DNA from: Chlamydiota bacterium
GTDB lineage: Bacteria > Chlamydiota > Chlamydiia > Chlamydiales > SM23-39
Direction of reading: 5' to 3'
NCBI GenBank assembly: GCA_027449725.1
Contig: DAIDLB010000080.1
Location: 1-10,141, forward strand
DNA length: 10,141 bases
The notes below the pieces were generated by a model. The model ran no database searches. It was not told where the DNA came from and saw nothing but the letters and a program-made list of their open reading frames with translations. Positions 1-5,947 of the stretch are shown here, piece by piece (within the stretch, counting starts at the first letter, position 1; each line of letters begins with the position of its first letter). Position numbers and translations under genes: made by a program.

Positions 1-14
1 AAAACAATGGGTTT

Positions 15-60
15 CCAAAGGGCTTGCCCTTTGGCGGGTTGTTAAGGGCGGAGCCCTTAA
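15..60. repeat. Two adjacent perfect hairpins upstream of htrA
   Basis: Two inverted repeats sit side by side. Arms 15-23 (CCAAAGGGC) and 26-34 are exact reverse complements. Arms 42-49 (TTAAGGGC) and 53-60 are also exact reverse complements around a GGA loop. Both carry an AAGGGC core, so they look like two units of one small palindromic family. Neither is followed by a long T-run on the + strand. They could terminate a gene to the left of the window, form structure in the htrA leader, or be a dispersed REP-like repeat. The sequence alone does not decide between these. Confidence 0.6.
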
Positions 61-68
61 TAAAAACC

Positions 69-75
69 AAGGGGA
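69..75 (+). promoter_or_regulatory. Ribosome binding site of htrA
   Basis: AAGGGGA lies 7 bases before the ATG at 83. This is a good Shine-Dalgarno match and supports that start codon. It comes directly after the second hairpin (42-60), so folding there could influence access to it. Confidence 0.6.
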
Positions 76-82
76 CTCTAGT

Positions 83-1507
83 ATGAATAAGACACTCTCG
101 ATGGCGGCAGCGGCGATGCTGCTCGCTTCACCGCTCTCTCTTTTTGCGGACGCAAAGAAGGGGGCGAATCTTCTGGAACAGACGTCGCAAACCTTTACGC
201 AGATTGCAAAGAAGGCGATGCCGGCTACGGTCTTCATCAAGGTGCAGCAGCAGGCGGCCGAGCAGCAGATGCAAGTGGATCCGTTCGGCGACGAGTTTTT
301 CCGCCGTTTTTTTGGGATTCCATTCGGAGCGCCGGAGCAGCGGCAGAGGGAGCAGCCGCAGATGGCCGGCGGCTCGGGCTTTTTCGTTAGCGCCGATGGG
401 TATATCGTGACGAATAACCATGTGGTCAAGGATGCCGGGCAGATTACGGTTGTGTTGAATGATGGCAGAGAGTTTCCGGCTACTGTGAGCGGCACCGATC
501 CGCGCACCGATTTGGCGGTGTTGAAGATCGAGGAGACGGGATTGCCCTATTTGAATTTCGGCAGCTCGGATGAGCTGGAGATCGGCGAGTGGGTGATTGC
601 GATTGGGACGCCGTTTGCGTTGGAGTCGAGCCTGACCGTCGGCGTTGTGAGTGCGAAGGGAAGACAGGACTTGGGGATTACGTCGCTGGAGGATTTTATC
701 CAGACCGATGCGGCGATCAACCCGGGCAATTCGGGGGGGCCGCTCCTCAACTTGAATGGCGATGTCATCGGCGTCAATACGGCGATCATCAGCCGGAGCG
801 GCGGCTATATGGGGATCGGGTTTTCGATCCCAAGCCATATGGCGCAGCATGTTATCGACCAGATCATCCACAAAGGGGCTGTGCAGCGCGCGTATTTGGG
901 AATTATTTTGCAGGGGATCGACAAGGACCTGGCAGAGGCGCTTGGACTCGACAAGACCGAGGGCGTTCTTGTTTCGGAGGTGCTGAAGGACTCGCCTGCG
1001 GCCAAAGGCGGATTGCAGCAGGGCGACGTGATCATGGAATATAACCAGATGCCGGCCAAAAACGTCACCAAGCTCCGCAATGCGATCGCGATGATGAACC
1101 CGGGAGCCCAGATCAAGCTGAAGGTGCTCAGGGGCAATAAGCCGGTGACGCTGTCAATCGGCCTTGGCAGCCAGTCCGAGGTGGAAGTCGTCACTACGGA
1201 GACGATCCAGAAGATGGGGCTGGAGATCGAGACCTTGACGCCGGAGCTGGCGGGCAAGCTGAACCTCCCCTCGGACTTGGAAGGGGTCGTGATCACCAAG
1301 GTGAAGCCCGGCTCTCCCGCTCAGGCGGCAGGCCTTCGCCCCTCATATCTGATCACCGGCATCGCCGCGAACTGGAATGAGCCGCTCCGCATTAAAAACA
1401 GCGCTGAGTTCAGCCAGGCGCTAAAAGAGTTCGGCAGCCGCAAGCACATCATCCTGATCGTGCGCCACCAGAACTTCCAGCGCTACTATACGATGAAGCT
1501 GGGATGA
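83..1507 (+). CDS. htrA: Periplasmic serine protease/chaperone HtrA (DegP/DegQ family)
   Basis: A 474-residue protein of the usual DegP/DegQ length. An N-terminal signal peptide (hydrophobic core about residues 7-22, ending LFADA) points to the periplasm. The trypsin-like domain has a complete catalytic triad: His113 in TNNHVV, Asp143 in RTDLAVLKI and Ser217 in GNSGGP. Two PDZ domains follow, about 271-360 and 375-465; they bind C-termini of misfolded proteins and drive oligomer assembly. By family knowledge it degrades or refolds damaged envelope proteins under stress. The ATG at 83 is supported by a good ribosome binding site. A strong stem-loop follows 7 bases after the stop, so it is probably transcribed alone or partly uncoupled from cyoA. 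Oddity: the first three quarters use G-rich codons, while the end of the gene and the following genes are C-rich on this strand. DegQ or MucD would be alternative family names; the family itself is secure. Confidence 0.96.
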   Translation: MNKTLSMAAAAMLLASPLSLFADAKKGANLLEQTSQTFTQIAKKAMPATVFIKVQQQAAEQQMQVDPFGDEFFRRFFGIPFGAPEQRQREQPQMAGGSGFFVSADGYIVTNNHVVKDAGQITVVLNDGREFPATVSGTDPRTDLAVLKIEETGLPYLNFGSSDELEIGEWVIAIGTPFALESSLTVGVVSAKGRQDLGITSLEDFIQTDAAINPGNSGGPLLNLNGDVIGVNTAIISRSGGYMGIGFSIPSHMAQHVIDQIIHKGAVQRAYLGIILQGIDKDLAEALGLDKTEGVLVSEVLKDSPAAKGGLQQGDVIMEYNQMPAKNVTKLRNAIAMMNPGAQIKLKVLRGNKPVTLSIGLGSQSEVEVVTTETIQKMGLEIETLTPELAGKLNLPSDLEGVVITKVKPGSPAQAAGLRPSYLITGIAANWNEPLRIKNSAEFSQALKEFGSRKHIILIVRHQNFQRYYTMKLG

Positions 1508-1514
1508 GGTGAGG

Positions 1515-1546
1515 GGGTTCTCCCATTGCAAGCAATGGGAGAACCC
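1515..1546 (+). terminator. Stem-loop terminator after htrA
   Basis: A perfect 15-bp inverted repeat (1515-1529 with 1532-1546) begins 7 bases after the htrA stop. The apparent loop is only 2 bases, so in RNA the top pair would open. The downstream stretch TCTATATCTTT is only moderately T-rich. It fits a rho-independent terminator or attenuator between htrA and the cyo operon. Confidence 0.7.
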
Positions 1547-1554
1547 TCTATATC
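1526..1554 (+). promoter_or_regulatory. Possible cyoA promoter inside the htrA terminator
   Basis: TTGCAA (1526-1531) matches the -35 consensus at 4 of 6 positions. TATATC (1549-1554) matches the -10 consensus at 4 of 6. The spacer is exactly 17 bases. A start about 7 bases after the -10 box would fall at about 1560-1562, right against the cyoA ATG at 1563. This is a motif-level inference; the -35 box lies in the top of the terminator stem. Confidence 0.3.
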
Positions 1555-1562
1555 TTTCCCTC

Positions 1563-2411
1563 ATGGGAAGGTTCAAGTTTTTATTTGTCTTCGCCTTTTT
1601 TGCCTGCCTGTTTGCCGCGGTCTATTTTGTCCTGAAAAGCGATACGGCGGTGCTTGTCCATCCCAAAGGGCTCATGGCGCGGATGGAGCTGGAACTGATC
1701 CAAAAAAATCTCCTCCTCATGCTCCTCGTGATCGTGCCCGCCCTCACGTTCTTTTACATAGCGGCCTGGAGGCATCGCGCGGGCGCTAAAACTAAATACG
1801 ATCCTGGACATTCCCCGAAAAAGGCCTTGGTTGTTTGGCTCTTTCCGCTCATTGCAATCATCCCGATGGCGGTCCTCACCTTGAGAGCCACCCACCTGCT
1901 CGACCCTTACCGTCCGATTACAAGCGACAGGAAGCCGCTCGAGATCCAGGTGATCGCAATCGACTGGAAATGGCTCTTCATCTACCCCGAAGAGGAAATT
2001 GCTACGGTGAACGTCATCCATATCCCGGAAAAGACGCCGATCCGTTTCCATCTCGCTACGGACCACTCTCCAATGAACTCCTTTTGGATTCCCCAGCTCA
2101 GCGGCCAAATCTACGCGATGGCAGGCATGAGTACGACGCTTCACATCCAGGCTGATGAGCCGGGCGAATATGTGGGAAGGGCCGCCGAGATCAATGGCGA
2201 CGGCTATGCAGATATGACTTTTGTTGTCAGAGCAGCCAGCCCATCCGATTTCGACACCTGGGTCGAAGAGGTCAAAGCCTCGCCCTTGCAGCTGACAGAT
2301 GAGGCGTATGAGGAACTGCTCAAACCGACAATGAATGTGCCTGCCGCGCTCTATTCCCATGTGGAAAAGGGCTTCTATCACAAGATCTTGATGAAGTATA
2401 TGGATCATTGA
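1563..2411 (+). CDS. cyoA: Cytochrome bo3 quinol oxidase subunit II
   Basis: A 282-residue subunit II of a heme-copper quinol oxidase. A hydrophobic N-terminal segment (residues 4-23) and two membrane helices (about 48-68 and 88-108) precede a periplasmic cupredoxin domain with the CyoA signatures IAIDWKWLFIYPEEEIATVN (131-150), MNSFWIPQLSGQIYAMAGM (171-189) and EPGEY (199-203). As in all quinol oxidases, the CuA cysteine/histidine ligands are absent. Cys15 (FFAC) is only a weak lipobox, and the hydrophobic run continues past it. I chose ATG 1563: starting at GTG 1509 would encode the terminator hairpin and add 18 unlike residues. No clear Shine-Dalgarno precedes ATG 1563. Oddity: in HSPKKALVVW (83-92) the position of E. 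coli CyoA Glu89, the K-channel entrance, is Ala88. The stop overlaps the cyoB start (TGATG), suggesting translational coupling. Confidence 0.93.
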   Translation: MGRFKFLFVFAFFACLFAAVYFVLKSDTAVLVHPKGLMARMELELIQKNLLLMLLVIVPALTFFYIAAWRHRAGAKTKYDPGHSPKKALVVWLFPLIAIIPMAVLTLRATHLLDPYRPITSDRKPLEIQVIAIDWKWLFIYPEEEIATVNVIHIPEKTPIRFHLATDHSPMNSFWIPQLSGQIYAMAGMSTTLHIQADEPGEYVGRAAEINGDGYADMTFVVRAASPSDFDTWVEEVKASPLQLTDEAYEELLKPTMNVPAALYSHVEKGFYHKILMKYMDH

Positions 2412-4348
2412 TGTTTGGAAAGCTAACCCTGGATGCTTTGCCCCACCACTGGTATACGGTCGGAGGAACTCTGTTTATCCTCGTCATGGGGCTGCTTCTG
2501 GCGCTTTACCTGACGAAGACGAGGCGATGGGGATGGCTCTGGAATACATGGCTCACCTCGACGGACCCTAAAAAGATCGGGACGATGTACATGATCTTTG
2601 CCGCGCTGATGTTCTTTCGCGGCATGGTCGATGTGGCTTTGATCTGGCTGCAGCAATCCATTGCCGCAGATACGCAGGGCTTCTTGAGTCCAAGCCATTT
2701 TCAGCAGATCTTCACGTCGCATGGCGACATCATGGTCTTTTTTGTGACGATGGGCTTTTTCTTCGGGCTCATGAACTGGATCCTCCCCCTGCAAATCGGC
2801 GCGCGCGACCTCGCCTTCCCCTTCCTCAATTCGCTCGGCTTCTGGCTGACGGCGGCGGGCGGGATCCTGATCAATCTCTTTTTTGCCATCGGAGGGGAAT
2901 TTGCGAATACGGGCTGGCTCGCCATCCCTCCCCTCTCGGAGCTCGAGTTCAACCCGGGCACGGGAGTCGACTATCTCATCTGGAGCCTGCAGCTCTCCGG
3001 CCTCGGCAGCCTCTTGGCCGGGATCAATTTCACCGTGACGATCATTAAGAAACGAGCGCCCGGGATGACGCTTCTAAAAATGCCCCTCTTCGTCTGGGCC
3101 TCGCTTTGCGCTATGATCCTCGTCATCTCCGCCTTTCCGGTGCTCACCGTGGCCACGCTTCTCGTCTGGTTCGACCGCGTGCTCGACATGCACTTTTTTA
3201 CTTCGAGCTTCGGCGGCAACATGATGCTCTACTTCAACCTCATTTGGACTTGGGGCCATCCGGAGGTCTATATCCTCGTCATCCCGGCCTTCGGCATGTT
3301 CTCCGAGATCGTGTCTACGTTTTCGCAAAAAAGGGTGTCCGGCTACCTTTCGATGGTCTTTGCCCTGATCGCCATCACGCTTCTCTCCTATCTCGTCTGG
3401 CTGCACCACTTTTTCACCATGGGGGGCGGCCCTGCCGTCAATTCTTTCTTCAGCCTCATGACGTTCCTCATCGCCATCCCGTCGGGGGTCCAGGTATTCA
3501 ACTGGGCCTTCACCATGATGCGCGGCAGGATTACCTTTGCCTCGCCGATGTACTGGTTCATGGGGTTTGTCTCTATCTTTGCGATCGGGGGCATGGCGGG
3601 CCTTCTCCTCGCCTCGCCGCCGGCTGATTTTCAGGTCCATAACAGCCTGTTTCTTGTAGCTCATTTCCATACGATGATCGTCGGAGTGGCCCTCTTTGGC
3701 ATTTTTGCCGGCGTCACCTACTGGTTCCCCAAAATTTTTGGATTTATGCTCGACGAAAAGCTCGGCAAAGCGGCTTTCTGGTTTTGGTATATCGGCTATT
3801 TCGTGTCCTTCGTCCCTCTCTACCTTCTGGGCTTTTCGGGAGCGCCCCGCCGCCTGGACCATTACGCCTCTGCGACAGGATGGCAGCCCCTTTTCACTAC
3901 GGCCATGATCGGCTTCTTACTCATTTGCTGCGGCGTGGCCGTGCAAGTCCTTCAGCTCCTCGTCAGCATCCGACGGCGCAAGGAAAACAGAGCCTCCGGA
4001 GACCCCTGGAACGGGCGAACGCTCGAGTGGTCTACCTCGTCTCCTCCGCCCTTTTATAATTTTGCCGTCCTTCCCAAGGTGTCGAGCTTGGAAGAGTTTT
4101 GGGAACAAAAGCAAAGAGGAAAAAAAGCTGAAAGGCGCTTTGAAGAAATCGAGCTGCCCAAAAACACCGGCATGGGAATTTATCTATCCATCTTTGCCCT
4201 TTTTGCCGGTTTTGCGCTTGTATGGCAAATTCTCTGGCTTTTCCTGGTCAGCCTTGCCTGCATCATTGCCTGCGTCGTCCTCCGCTCGTTCGACGAGCAC
4301 ACGGAATACACTCTCTCTGCCGAGGAGGTTGAAAACCATGCTCAATGA
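2411..4348 (+). CDS. cyoB: Cytochrome bo3 quinol oxidase subunit I
   Basis: A 645-residue catalytic subunit (E. coli CyoB is 663), a many-helix inner-membrane protein that oxidises quinol, reduces oxygen to water and pumps protons. Low-spin haem ligands are His104 (FTSHGDIM) and His420. The high-spin haem ligand is His418 (VAHFH). CuB ligands are His283, His332 and His333, with Tyr287 in GHPEVY for the His-Tyr cross-link. Haem-propionate arginines are Arg480 and Arg481. The quinol site matches E. coli: Arg70, Asp74, His96, Gln99. The D-channel is intact: Asp133, Asn122, Asn140, ending at Glu285. The C-terminal loop DPWNGRTLEW...SSPPPFYNFA (531-552) is typical of CyoB. Oddity: the K-channel lysine of E. 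coli (K362 in TGVKIFNW) is Gln361 here, in SGVQVFNW, codon CAG at 3491-3493. The start ATG at 2411 overlaps the cyoA stop by one base. A TTG just before it (2408) is a less likely start. Confidence 0.97.
   Translation: MFGKLTLDALPHHWYTVGGTLFILVMGLLLALYLTKTRRWGWLWNTWLTSTDPKKIGTMYMIFAALMFFRGMVDVALIWLQQSIAADTQGFLSPSHFQQIFTSHGDIMVFFVTMGFFFGLMNWILPLQIGARDLAFPFLNSLGFWLTAAGGILINLFFAIGGEFANTGWLAIPPLSELEFNPGTGVDYLIWSLQLSGLGSLLAGINFTVTIIKKRAPGMTLLKMPLFVWASLCAMILVISAFPVLTVATLLVWFDRVLDMHFFTSSFGGNMMLYFNLIWTWGHPEVYILVIPAFGMFSEIVSTFSQKRVSGYLSMVFALIAITLLSYLVWLHHFFTMGGGPAVNSFFSLMTFLIAIPSGVQVFNWAFTMMRGRITFASPMYWFMGFVSIFAIGGMAGLLLASPPADFQVHNSLFLVAHFHTMIVGVALFGIFAGVTYWFPKIFGFMLDEKLGKAAFWFWYIGYFVSFVPLYLLGFSGAPRRLDHYASATGWQPLFTTAMIGFLLICCGVAVQVLQLLVSIRRRKENRASGDPWNGRTLEWSTSSPPPFYNFAVLPKVSSLEEFWEQKQRGKKAERRFEEIELPKNTGMGIYLSIFALFAGFALVWQILWLFLVSLACIIACVVLRSFDEHTEYTLSAEEVENHAQ
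4322..4328 (+). promoter_or_regulatory. Ribosome binding site of cyoC
   Basis: GAGGAGG inside the end of cyoB, 9 bases before ATG 4338. It is the strongest Shine-Dalgarno in the cyo operon. It decides the cyoC start against the much longer open frame that begins at 4062. Confidence 0.75.
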
Positions 4349-4898
4349 CATCAAGGTATTTGGCTTTTGGATCTACCTGATGACCGACTTAGTTGTTTTC
4401 GCCGTGCTGTTTGCCACCTTCGTCGTCTTGAGAAACAATACGTTCGGAGGTCCTTCCGGCCACGACCTCTTTTCCCTGCCGCAGGTCTTTGCCGAGACGA
4501 TGCTCCTCTTGACCTCCAGCTTCACCTGCTCCCTGGTCACCCTTGCCGCGCATCGGGAACAAAGAGGGCGGATGATGTTCTGGCTCTTCGTGACATTTCT
4601 TCTAGGAGCCGGGTTTTTGATCCTGGAGCTGCAGGAGTTTTCCCATCTAATCGCCCAAGGGGATAGTTGGAAAAGGAGCGGTTTCCTCTCGGCCTTCTTC
4701 ACGCTGGTGGGAACACACGGGCTCCACATTTCCATAGGAATGCTCTGGATGATCGTCGCAATCTTCCGTCTTTGGCTAAGACCCCTGTCCCCTGCTTGCC
4801 TCTCGCAGGTACTCAGGTTTGCTTTCTTTTGGCACTTTTTGGATTTCGTTTGGGTGTTTATTTTTTCCGTTGTCTACGGGATGGGGATTCTCTCATGA
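4338..4898 (+). CDS. cyoC: Cytochrome bo3 quinol oxidase subunit III
   Basis: A 186-residue membrane protein of the CyoC / cytochrome oxidase subunit III family (E. coli CyoC is 204 residues with a longer N-terminus). Signatures: KVFGFWIYLMTDLVVF (6-21), a LILELQEFSHLI segment (about 94-105) with the family's conserved acidic residue, RSGFLSAFFTLVGTHGLHI (112-130) and FFWHFLDFVWVFIFSVVYGMG near the end. About five membrane helices are visible. Subunit III packs against subunit I and is thought to stabilise the enzyme and the proton entry route. The open frame extends upstream to 4062 inside cyoB, but the homology starts at ATG 4338, which has a strong ribosome binding site. It overlaps the cyoB end by 11 bases and the cyoD start by 4 bases (ATGA). 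Confidence 0.95.
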   Translation: MLNDIKVFGFWIYLMTDLVVFAVLFATFVVLRNNTFGGPSGHDLFSLPQVFAETMLLLTSSFTCSLVTLAAHREQRGRMMFWLFVTFLLGAGFLILELQEFSHLIAQGDSWKRSGFLSAFFTLVGTHGLHISIGMLWMIVAIFRLWLRPLSPACLSQVLRFAFFWHFLDFVWVFIFSVVYGMGILS

Positions 4899-5215
4899 AA
4901 GAAGATATGCACGCAAAGTTGTCGTCCCGCATCATCGGGTTTGTCTCTTCTCTCATCCTCACCCTCTTTGCTTTTGCCCTGATCGCCTACCCCGATTTCT
5001 TTCCCTTCAACCTCACTACCAACGTCTCGCTCCTCCTCGTCTTCGCCGTACTTCAAAGCGTGGCGCAATCAATTTTCTTTCTCAATGTCCTCGGCGAAAG
5101 AGGGCCTCGCTGGAACCTCATCGTCTTTGCCTCAACGCTTTCCATCATTTTGATCATCGTGATCGGCGCAATTTGGATCATGCATCATCTGGATACCAAC
5201 ATGATGCCGCACTGA
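4895..5215 (+). CDS. cyoD: Cytochrome bo3 quinol oxidase subunit IV
   Basis: A 106-residue subunit IV (E. coli CyoD is 109 residues) with three membrane helices, about 12-31, 42-64 and 75-96. The family hallmark end is present (IGAIWIMHHLDTNMMPH at 90-106, compare the E. coli ending NYNMMMH). It assists assembly and CuB binding in the oxidase. The start at 4895 overlaps the cyoC stop as ATGA, with GGGGAT 7-12 bases upstream. ATG 4907 is a less likely alternative. It is the last gene of the operon. The usual fifth gene, cyoE (heme O synthase), does not follow, so this organism must encode it elsewhere if the enzyme uses haem O. Confidence 0.93.
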   Translation: MKEDMHAKLSSRIIGFVSSLILTLFAFALIAYPDFFPFNLTTNVSLLLVFAVLQSVAQSIFFLNVLGERGPRWNLIVFASTLSIILIIVIGAIWIMHHLDTNMMPH

Positions 5216-5251
5216 ATGTCTTATATCGAAGCTGTTTGGGTATATAGCGCT

Positions 5252-5412
5252 TCTACTTCACAGGCACCCAAACGCAAAGACGCCAAGTCGCGAAGACGCA
5301 AAAAAATTATAAATCATTTTTCTTTGCGTCTTCGAGACTTGGCGTCTTTGCGTTAATTTTTCGTATTTAAGAGGCTTTTAATCGTTTTACGTTTGGGTGC
5401 CTGTGAGGTGGA
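5252..5412. repeat. Nested inverted-repeat element in the cyoD / lipoprotein gap
   Basis: There are two nested pairs of arms. The outer arms 5252-5274 and 5390-5412 match at 21 of 23 positions, with a perfect 17-base core (5258-5274 with 5390-5406). Both mismatches can form G-U pairs in RNA. The inner arms 5273-5302 and 5323-5352 match at 29 of 30 positions, closing on an A/T-rich loop. The right side carries an extra 37 unpaired bases (5353-5389). The inner arm is built from the short motifs CGCAAAGACG and CGAAGACGCAAA. A 7-base direct repeat GGGTATA lies just outside (5238-5244 and 5415-5421), a weak candidate target duplication. It codes for nothing. It may be a palindromic MITE-like insertion that also serves as a bidirectional terminator between the convergent operons. 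Confidence 0.75.
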
Positions 5413-5439
5413 ACGGGTATAGGCGTCGTGTAAAGTTAA

Positions 5440-5487
5440 TTGCGCAATTCGCCCGAAAAGCATAGCTGCTCAAAGCGAATTGCACAA
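5440..5487 (-). terminator. Stem-loop downstream of the minus-strand operon
   Basis: Arms 5440-5452 and 5475-5487 match at 12 of 13 positions. A short inner hairpin (5459-5462 with 5467-5470) sits within the loop. The left arm is part of a perfect 12-base palindrome, AATTGCGCAATT (5438-5449). Read on the minus strand the stem is followed by a short T-containing stretch (TTAACTTTA). It lies 23 bases beyond the stop of the last minus-strand gene, so a terminator is plausible but not strong. Confidence 0.4.
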
Positions 5488-5509
5488 CAAAGAACACTCT
5501 CTAAAATAT

Positions 5510-5947
5510 TTAAGGAGTGCGGACAGCGCAGTCGTTGATCTGCGTGATGAGCTGCAGGATACGGTCGATCAGGCTCTGGGCGCGGTGGATAGAGACGCCC
5601 GCTTGCAGGATTTGATAGAGGATCTCCCTCTCTTCAAGAAAAAGGCGCGCCGTCTCCATGTAGAGAGCCTGCGAAAGGGCGACAGGATCGGTCTGCCACT
5701 TACGCTCCAATACTTCCAGTCTCGTTTCGATCGAGTCGAGCTGGGCGTCATAGAGGAGGCTGCGGAGGTCCTCCACGTCGGCTTTCGATTTCGCGAGCGA
5801 CCGCTCGGCCATCTCCAGCTTTTTTTGGAGTACGATCACCTTCTGCTTTTGCTTCCGGTCCGATCCGGAGAGAAATGTGTTGTTTGCAACCATCTGATCG
5901 CGGACGGCGCAAGACGAGAGGAAAAGAAAGAGAAGGAGCAGTTTCAT
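5510..5947 (-). CDS. Small predicted coiled-coil lipoprotein, family not recognised
   Basis: A 145-residue protein I cannot assign to a named family. It has a short lipoprotein signal peptide: Lys2, a Leu/Phe-rich core, and lipobox LSSC with the lipidated Cys13. After a polar linker, residues about 33-90 form a heptad-like, charged region with a strong coiled-coil look (VLQKKLEMAERSLAKSKADVEDL). The C-terminal third (about 91-138) is also predicted helical. It is probably anchored in the inner or outer membrane facing the periplasm. Its start overlaps the stop of the upstream protease gene (ATGA), with little independent ribosome binding site, so translation is probably coupled. The long opposite-strand frame over this region lacks any recognisable feature. 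Real gene likely; function unknown. Confidence 0.72.
   Translation of the reverse strand: MKLLLLFLFLSSCAVRDQMVANNTFLSGSDRKQKQKVIVLQKKLEMAERSLAKSKADVEDLRSLLYDAQLDSIETRLEVLERKWQTDPVALSQALYMETARLFLEEREILYQILQAGVSIHRAQSLIDRILQLITQINDCAVRTP

Noticed and set aside
128..871. Long minus-strand open frame opposite htrA
   Set aside because: Arg/Leu/His-rich composition typical of an antisense shadow of GC-rich DNA; htrA has a full catalytic triad on the + strand.
1509..1562. N-terminal extension of CyoA from GTG 1509
   Set aside because: It would translate the terminator hairpin into 18 residues unlike any CyoA. The family-like hydrophobic N-terminus begins at ATG 1563.
1563..2411. Missing CuA ligands in subunit II as a defect
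   Set aside because: Quinol oxidases of the bo3 type normally lack the CuA site, so this is expected and supports the quinol-oxidase call.
4062..4337. Upstream extension of cyoC inside cyoB
   Set aside because: It is out-of-frame overlap with well-conserved CyoB sequence. CyoC homology and a strong ribosome binding site begin at 4322-4338.
5273..5352. CRISPR array or tandem repeats
   Set aside because: The repeated CGCAAAGACG-like motifs are in inverted arms of one palindrome, with no regular spacers and no cas genes nearby.
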